Source: Lycium barbarum
Lineage: Eukaryota > Streptophyta > Magnoliopsida > Solanales > Solanaceae
Assembly: GCF_019175385.1 (NCBI RefSeq)
Contig: NC_083339.1
Span: 50,520,282-50,584,281, forward strand
Reading direction: 5' to 3'
DNA length: 64,000 nt
Of this stretch, positions 56,880-64,000 are shown in pieces. Position numbers and translations under genes: made by a program. Position 1 is the stretch's first letter. Each line of letters starts with the position of its first letter. Under the pieces are notes generated by a model, which saw only the letters and a list, made by a program, of their open reading frames with translations, made no database searches and was not told where the DNA came from.

Positions 56880-57287
56880 CCTTCGAGTCAAAATTGAGCT
56901 AATCAATCTTGGGGAGCAAGCGAAAATGCCGAAAAGACAATAACGACCAAATGGCCGTTACAGTCCAAGTGGCCGCCGGCACTGCAAGTGAAACATTGGC
57001 TGAGATTGTGAGGTATGTTGTACGAGCGCATAGGCTATCATTTTCTGACGACGAATTACCAAGAGAGGGTAAGACGCACAACAAAGCCAAACATAACAGT
57101 CAAATGCCACGACAAGATTATCCCTCTTGGGCTAATTAATGGAGGGGTTAGGTTTAATTTATGCCTCATGACGACTTTGAAACAACTTCGATATAATGTT
57201 GGCAAAATCCGCCAGATTCGAACAAACATAAAAGTTTAGGTTGGCGCAACCAGTGACCCAATTGGAGAAATAGATCTACACATACAA
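56880..57287 (+). pseudogene. pol: Tat/Ogre-like gag-pol: protease region (decayed)
   Basis: Fragments LAEIVRYVVRAHRLSFSDDE and, in another frame, KCHDKIIPLGLINGGVRFNL. The last is the protease active-site region, with LINGG where Tat elements usually have an Asp, so catalysis would be lost. Then MTTLKQLRYNVGKIRQ and a TAG before VGATSDPIGEIDLHIQ. At least two frame changes. No ATG start: the element is 5'-truncated by J. The stretch 56790-56879 is non-coding. Confidence 0.7.
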
Positions 57288-58689
57288 ATGAGTCCCGCAG
57301 AGTTCATGGTGGAGTTCGTCATCATGGATATCAAAACGAGCTACAACTTATTATTGGGACGGCTATGGTTGCACGTCACTGGAGTCGTGGCATCTTCGTT
57401 GCACCAGTCTCTCAAATTCATATGGGATGATCAAGAAGTTGTGATTCATGGTAAAGGAAGTATTCACAACTATCTGGACAATTCTATACCTGTCATCAAG
57501 AATTCACCAGTTGGTACTTATTTTCACACTGTTGAATTAGCCATGATAGATCGCAGGGGAGATGATGAAGATATCCCTATGCCACCGGTCTACAAAATGG
57601 TTGCTACGACTATGATAAGAAGTGGGTTTGAGCTCGGGAAAGGTCTGGGAAGGAACTTACAAGGAGTCAAGGAACCAGTGAGTATCAAAAATGAGATATA
57701 TCGATTCGGGGTTAGATACGAGCCATATAAGGCAGAAGAAGAAGCAGAACATGGACCACGAGGTCCTGTTGAAATGAGAAAGCCATTTCCTCCTCTATAC
57801 CAGTCCTTCACCGTATGCCCATTGGCTCAGAGTAATGAAGATCCAGAAAAGGGTTTAAGGACGTTATTTTGGGAAGAGGAATGTGCAGCCATCATTGAAG
57901 AATGCTTTAAAGCACTGGAGATTCGTCATGTTGATGCTTTAAAGCACTGGAGATTCGTCATGTTGAGCCAGAAGAAATGTCAAGTGGATGGACTTCTACC
58001 TCGTTGTTCACCTTGTGTAATAATACAGAGGCAACAAATTATGTCATGACATGTTACGAAACAAGTAAAAATGACGACGAACAAAATAACGATCAAGAAG
58101 AAGAGATAACTGGACCAGAAAGGTTGATAGACGTCGAAGAGGAATATGAAAATAGACCAACACCAAACCTAATGGAAATGGAGACAGTTAATCTAGGGAA
58201 TGAGGAATTGATTCGAGAAACCAAAATAAGTGTGCATCTGACCGAAACTGAGAAAGAAGGGTATCGAAGTTTGTTGAAAGAGTATGAAGATATTTTCGCC
58301 TTGTCATACGCTGATATGCCGGGTTTGAGTATGAACATTGTTGCCCATAGGTTGCAGATCCTAGAGGGATTTGCCCCGATAAAATAGAAAATCAGGCAGC
58401 CTAAGCCTGATGTCAGCATCCGAATTAAAGAACAAGTACAAAAACAGATTCAGTCGGGAGTTGTGGAAATGACACCATATCCGACATGGTTAGCGAACAT
58501 AGTCTCAGTACCAAAGAAATATGATAAAATAAAGATCTATGTGGACTATTGTGATCTTAACCGCGTTGCCCCAAAGGATAATTTGTCACTCCCAAACATT
58601 CACACTCATTTTCAACTATGCCAAGCAAGAGGTGTAATCTTTTATGGATTGTTACGCGGGCTATCATCAAATACTGATGGATGAAGGAG
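57288..58689 (+). pseudogene. pol: Tat/Ogre-like protease-RT linker with G-patch-like motif, and RT start
   Basis: MVEFVIMDIKTSYNLLLGRL and GVVASSLHQSLKFIWDDQEV follow the protease; MIRSGFELGKGLGRNLQGVK is a G-patch-like glycine motif typical of Tat elements. A 32-bp tandem duplication (57902-57965) shifts the frame; without it the protein continues into 57977-58387 (EYEDIFALSYADMPGLSMNI). TAG at 58384 (probably Lys or Gln changed) precedes RT fingers (VEMTPYPTWLANIVSVPKKY, DYCDLNRVAPKDN). RT breaks off near 58689 after a GYHQILMDE segment in a shifted frame, where another sequence is inserted. Confidence 0.82.
57902..57965 (+). repeat. 32-bp tandem duplication in the Tat-like ORF
   Basis: Two perfect 32-bp copies (57902-57933 and 57934-57965) starting ATGCTTTAAAGCACTGG. 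Since 32 is not a multiple of three, it shifts the reading frame. Perfect identity suggests it is recent. Confidence 0.95.
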
Positions 58690-59100
58690 TGTAGCGGTCG
58701 TATTTTTTTTTATTCGTATTTGCACTTGCCTCATTTAAAAGAAAGTTTCTCGGGGAAGTAAGGTTGTCAATCGTACTAGGAAAAACGAAAAAACATACTT
58801 TTACGTGAATGGTGTTCTAAATAGACTTATTTTAGAGTCGCCGCCTAATATTTAGGAAATTAGGAAATCCACTTCGAAAAGGGTTAATTTAAAGTGGTTA
58901 AGTTTTAAAAGAATCCTAATCTAACCAAAGTATGGCTAAGGGTTCTGGTGATCCCCCAGGGAAGGTGTTAGGCACCCCGGTATTAAGGATCCGCTCAATT
59001 GCGGTTTACCAATGGGTTCTAATAGTATGCCTTAAGGTTATGAATTGTTTTTGATAAAAATTGCTCAGGTTTATATTTTCGCAATAAGGAATGTCATTTA
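58690..59100 (+). repeat. LTR-like repeat inserted in the Tat-like RT
   Basis: Homology to RT stops and TGTAGCGGTCGTATTTTTT begins, a possible LTR start. It continues with a block (GGGAAGGTGTTAGGCACCCC near 58960, GGATCCGCTCAATTGCGGTT) that I remember as a widespread solanaceous repeat. No matching end is seen and orientation is uncertain. Confidence 0.4.
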
Positions 59101-61555
59101 CGCAAAATATCACATCTTGGGTGCCGGGTTTCGGGCTTGGACACTTAGGTTAAGACCCGAGGGCACTTAAACCTAAGTAGAAGACCACATAAGCCTACCC
59201 TTTAAAAGTCCTTTAAAAATCTCCTGTTTTTTCAAGTAAAGTTCTCCCTTTTATTAGGGCATACCATTATAATCCTCGTAGGTTCACCTTATCTGTTTCT
59301 AATCTCTCAACCTTCCTTAAATTAAATTTAGTTCTCAAATCCAAGTCATTTATGTTCAAACTCTCAAAGTTAATACATCAACCCCATTTTAGAGTCAAAT
59401 TATGAAAAGCAAGCTTATATTAAGTGTAATTCGTATTTCATATCTGTTTTATACATGGCTTTGAAAATCAGTTTTGGCAACTCTAAATCTTAAGTTCTAA
59501 CCTATAAAGGTTTCAACAATACTTAAATAAAGCAAGCAAACATAATATTTTCAAAATAACTAAAGGGAGGGAGAGAATGAAGGTGGAGAAAGGTTAATCG
59601 GATAAGCCTATCTCCTCGCCTTCTTGGACCTTTTGTTGCAATTCCGTTCTTCCTTTATTCTTCGTCTGAAAGCTCCAAATGTCCAAGTCTTTGCCTTGTG
59701 TCCTACTACTTCTCTTCTTGTAATTCCATATTGCTTGGATTCCATATGTATGCTTCAATTGTGCAATATTCATCCTTGTAGTATTCCCTGAACTTGTTTA
59801 TTCATAACTCGCAAGAATAGAAACGAGAATGATTAGTAAAAAGGATACGCCACCCCATGGGGTGATTTTTATGAATATAAATATAATATCTATCGGTTTC
59901 GCATCAAACTTGGGAGCTTTGATTACTAAAGGCTCAAAATCATGCTTCTTTCAAATATGGGAAAAAGGACCCATGAACATGTCATGGCTGCAAAATAGCG
60001 ACCTGTCAGTTATTCTATTACCTCACCAAGCGCATGTTGGTTCCTATTTTATAACTAGACAATGATCATCATTGCCCACCAAGGGAGAGAGCCTTTCCGG
60101 ACTAGGCATTCTCAAGTTAAGTATTCAAATCGGTAAACTTTCAATCAAGTATAGAAATCCGTTCTTTTAAAAGTGAGGCCTCAAGTTAAACAACTCTTCA
60201 TCGTGTCCAAATCAGAAAAATATCTAAAATACAGTACCTGTAATATCAGGTAAACACCAAAGTGTAGCATCTGGAATATCAGTAAAATATCAAAGTATAG
60301 CGTCTAAAATATCAAGATGAGACTGTTCTCGAACAGCTCTGAAGCAGCAGACTTCTTTACCAAAAATAACAACAATAGTTAGGCCAAACAACTAACAGCA
60401 ATAAGGAGCAGCAAATCTGCTCAAAATGCAACCATCATAGGCTAAGTACAGAGGCTATTTTTTTCTCAGATTCAGCAACTAACAGCAATAGTGAGTAGTA
60501 TCTGTTCTGTTTGAACAAGCTAGCAGTTGTTTGAATCAAGGTATCATATGTGAAATACTCCCAAAAAGAGGTTTAAGTAGCCAAGATTTCAGCAGCATTT
60601 TACAGCAAACATAATAGCCCAATGGCAGCTCGAGAGTGCAACATTTCAGGCTCCAAGAACAGTAATAACTTAAAGAGTGCACCAGAATCAGGATAGAAGA
60701 CCAGTGAAGCAACAACTCAAAGAACAACCTCAGCACAAGATCGTCTCAAAACAACAGCCATAGAGAACTCTTAAGTACAGCAATATATTTTCCATAACAT
60801 GTGGCTCATACAATCACTGGACATATCAACCGCCAAATGAGAACAAACGATAGCAGTTCATCTAGTGTAGTATCAGTTCATTTCTTAGTGAAAAATGTCT
60901 GAGTTAACAACTACTGTTTCAAAACCTATTGAGGCAGTATCCAGCAGTTGTTTATCCTCGTCCAGTCATAGCAATAAATGACCCTGGCTGCAGCTCAATC
61001 ACATTAATGTGAGGGTCAGCCCAAGATGCCACAACAAAAACTATGCAAGATCTGATCCTCACCCAAAATGTGACCTTTTGATCCCCCAACGAAAATACAG
61101 CAGTTGACCAAATGTCCCATTTGTTTCAAGGTACAGCAACAACATATAGCAAAAACACAGCAGTAACTAGAGAACAACAAACTATAATCAACTCCACTAT
61201 AGCCTCTCAGAGAAACAACAACAACAAACACGTCCATAATCAAATAGCAATCATTCCATTTCAAGAAACTCATGGGCATTTGAGATTTGGAGAAGTCCCC
61301 CAAGTTATGCAAAGAAAACAAGGGGTAAAGGATCAGTATCCAAAGACAATTCCCAGTAAAACAGTAGCATAATGAAATAAAATAGCAGTGCTTAGTCTTG
61401 GTTCAATATAGGGCAAATGACAAGGGACTGGAGTTTGCAGGATCAACAAAAATTAATGGTCTCATCCACTTTTAGCTCTTAATTCAACTAAGGGTTTCCA
61501 GGAATCACTATAATGAGACACAAACTAATTTTTTTTAAAAGTTAGAATCTCCGCC
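59101..61555. other. Unassigned repeat-like region
   Basis: No credible gene. From 60200 to 61400 the plus strand is rich in CAGCA and AACAAC words with weak self-similarity (AATATCAGGTAAACACCAAAG near 60241 and AATATCAGTAAAATATCAAAG near 60277). ORFs such as 61112-61372 are low-complexity. It may be the continuation of the element that begins at 58690. Confidence 0.45.
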
Positions 61556-61558
61556 TAT

Positions 61559-61712
61559 GTGAGCTCGCTCACATTGCCGGTCCCAAGCCCGGATAAAGGA
61601 GGAGGGTTGCCGAGGGTCAATCGGAAACAGCCTCCCTACCCAGGTAGGGGTAAGGCTGCGTACATCTTACCCTCCCCAGACCCCACTATTGTGGGATTAC
61701 ACTGGGTAGTGA
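61559..61712 (+). mobile_element. SINE-like fragment (Au/TS type)
   Basis: CATTGCCGGTCCCAAGCCCG and GATAAAGGAGGAGGGTTG, then CCGAGGGTCAATCGGAAACA, CCCTACCCAGGTAGGGGTAA (a hairpin) and TGTGGGATTACACTGGGT. The second half matches the LINE tail at 15784-15893. The tRNA-like head and the TTG-repeat end are missing, so it is truncated at both sides. SINEs have no protein and use LINE machinery. Confidence 0.65.
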
Positions 61713-64000
61713 CCAAGACCAAGACCAATCTGGAAGACCTAATTTGTTTATAAGATACTTTAAAGCACAATCTCCGCAAGTAACAGGGACATCTAAACAA
61801 CTCAACTAGCACAAAAGCTATACAGGGGACTCAACCCAACATCACATATGCATTGAGACAAGCTCCAAGACATAAGCATTTCAACACTACAATAGAATCT
61901 CAAACTCTGAGGTCTAAACAATAAAGGGGGTTACCACCTTCCATATTTTGATGTCGCACAAGATTAAAAGGTTTCTCGAACCTTGGGCATGGCAGGCTAT
62001 CAAAGGAGGCTAAACCAAGCCCAAAATTTTTCTTGCATTGTCAACCAGCATGAGAACATGAGGATAAAGATTCAACCAATAAAGCTACTTAAAGGGAAGT
62101 TCTAAACATGCTGAAATTATACTCCAGAACTAAAAAAAAAAACATTTCATAGACACACATATAGGCATAGATCTTGTTTATCCAATGTACAGCAACAAAC
62201 AGTCTCCTCAACCAATGAAACAGAATGAAACACAGGGTTATACTTCACAGGTTTGAATCCAATATTATATACTAGGACTGGCTGAGATATCCAAATACAT
62301 TTCACAGGATATTGAATTAATGCAGTATAAAACAAGACCTAGTCATCTTAACTCAAATGAATCAGGTTCTGTTTTTTTTTTAAGCTAACATCATGATGAG
62401 AAAACACAAATTGAACTTCTAATTATAATCATAAGCCTACATCAACAGTGATCCATTCTGTCTAGCTCAAACTATCATATAAACTGCCCTTATTATCCTT
62501 TTATCAACATATAAGCATGTTAAGTAAATGAAGAGAAAAGACCGGACATCAAAGCAGGAGTTACATGAAATTAAAAGGTGAGAGATACAGTCACACAAGG
62601 TTAAATATTCAAGTCATTTTTAGCATTCTTTAACAAGGTTGGACATGATATTCATTTTCTTTATTCTTAACAAAGCAATTTCTGTATTAAAGAATAAGAA
62701 GAAACTTTATTCACTTAGTCATGTTCAATGGAAATTAGAGATTGTGAGGAGTCATGTTCAATGGAAATCAGAGATTGTGAGGCATAGGATGCTGCCCATA
62801 TACATAAGATGAGAAATTTAGAAATCACAACATAGCACCAACAAACAAGGTGAAGGCTGCATTTCTGATAATGGACACAAGCACATCTCAAACAATGATC
62901 TATTCATTCTTAAACTAGTCATAGGCACACAAAATAAGACTAGCAATCACTCAATTACATGACCAGTTCAATAGGCTAATGTTTAAAAAAACAACTATCA
63001 TGAACAGTGAAGTAAATGTCAACTACAGAATCAAAACATATGTATGCGAAGATGGCCAGGCATCCTTTCAGAACTATTGCAGTATCTAGTCACATTAACT
63101 CAGCTTAGCTCATGATTTTGAACCACATCAAAAAATATGTGAAGCAATGCAAATTCAAAAGAATTCAAAACAGGTCCATCTCATGCCATTTAGGTCAGTC
63201 AAAAAAGTAGAAATTACTTGTCTGCTAAGTAATCAAGGTCCAAATTTGTCCTAAAACATGTACTAAACTACTTGGAATTAGAACAGTTCTCAAGTTTGAG
63301 TTTATTTCTTAAGCCTAGTTATATTTAATATGGATGAGTAGCTCAAACCAGCACATACACACAGAGACCATATTTTGGGGATCACATTCTTGATTTACTA
63401 CCTTAAGGAGTAGGAGAAGGGATATTGACTAAGTCTTTGGACCAAAGATGAAGCAAGAAAAGGTATGTCCATAAGAACACCCCTTTTTACCTTTAAGTTA
63501 ACTGTAATAGACATGTAACACTCATAGAGAAATGGGGAAAGGCCAAATATCACTGATTTAAACCAAACATATACTCTAAATCTTTTCTTAATATATCCTA
63601 GGCAATTGACAAAACAAGTATTTCATATTAGAGACCCCCAAGAGTTATTAACAGTAGGCACAGGGTGATCACACACTAAAACATTGAAGATTGTACAAGT
63701 CACAAGAGCAAAATTCATCATGATCCACCTCTCAGACTGAATAAGTATGATCGATTTTGGTTTTATTTTAGGTCAAGGAGCACATGGTACAGTATTGAGC
63801 ATGGAATTTTATGATGTCAAGTTCTTTATCTAAACAAGTGTAAAACTAAATGGTTTGAACTTTGAATTAACAATTTTACCTGAATACACAAGCATATGCA
63901 ACCAGTGACGTATTTGGACACTGTGACACAGTCCTATGGCATTTTAAGGCTTATGGGACTCAGCACCCATTCATTACTAAATCTAGTTACAAACAGACAT
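61713..64000. other. Unassigned non-coding region
   Basis: About 2.3 kb of AT-rich DNA without a recognised gene or LTR feature. Only the 33-bp duplication at 62717 stands out. It could be intergenic DNA, intron or degraded repeat. Confidence 0.5.
62717..62782 (+). repeat. 33-bp tandem duplication
   Basis: AGTCATGTTCAATGGAAATT... (62717-62749) is repeated at 62750-62782 with a single T-to-C difference. Confidence 0.93.

Noticed and set aside
58690..64000. A host gene in the right-hand 5 kb
   Set aside because: No ORF with a domain, no convincing exon series; short ORFs are low-complexity.

Overview
The window is plant nuclear DNA made almost entirely of nested, decayed retrotransposons; I see no host gene. 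The evidence is chromodomain-carrying Ty3/gypsy (chromovirus, Tekay/Del-like) gag-pol remnants, LTRs of 2-3.3 kb primed by initiator tRNA-Met (TGGTATCAGAGC sites), a Tat/Ogre-like gag-pol fragment, a plant RTE-type LINE and a SINE-like piece that shares the LINE tail. The LTR texture and the LINE/SINE tail suggest a eudicot, probably Solanaceae (inference from memory, not searched).

Layout, using local names. A (1-3666, +): gag fragment, purine-rich filler and 3' LTR of an element that lost pol. B (3690-12632, +): both LTRs, primer site and polypurine tract, but no gag-pol; inside are a decayed acidic/proline-rich ORF and a 5S rRNA-derived segment. 12633-13077: an LTR tail. 13470-15909: a 5'-truncated RTE LINE (+). 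15910-18785: an element with a 'putative plant transposon protein'-like ORF. 18786-21619: leader and two LTR pieces of another gypsy family (-). D (21620-28057, -): 3' LTR and pol, broken at the protease by a foreign insert plus a 159-bp assembly gap. E (28058-40900, -): nearly complete autonomous chromovirus inserted in D's protease; it carries a solo LTR, G (31408-34694, +), inside integrase. H (40901-47968, -): non-autonomous element like B; its 3' LTR is reduced to about 86 bp and fused to E's truncated 5' LTR. I (47969-49943, -): gag-protease-RT fragment of a different gypsy lineage, broken by H. 49944-51977: another LTR piece. J (52005-56789, +): 5'-truncated sister of D, starting at a poly-G run. 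56880-58689: Tat/Ogre-like fragment. 58690-64000: repeat-derived and unassigned DNA with a SINE piece at 61559.

How the parts relate: E, D and J supply the enzymes of one chromovirus group (protease, RT/RNase H, integrase with C-terminal chromodomain). B and H keep only the cis signals (LTR, primer site, leader, polypurine tract), and their leaders match E's closely, so they look like parasites of E-type machinery. The LTRs differ in sequence but share an ordered set of short modules: two splice-donor-like sites, a family-specific minisatellite, two adjacent hairpins whose stems covary, and in most families a GACGGG/CCCGTC palindrome. Most strongly supported observations: the 5S-derived segment in B; nine premature stops in E that are all C-to-T or G-to-A type; covarying LTR hairpins; and tandem duplications of 32 and 40 bp that each shift a pol frame. 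Coordinates of element ends are read by eye; divergence, insertion ages and family names need alignment.
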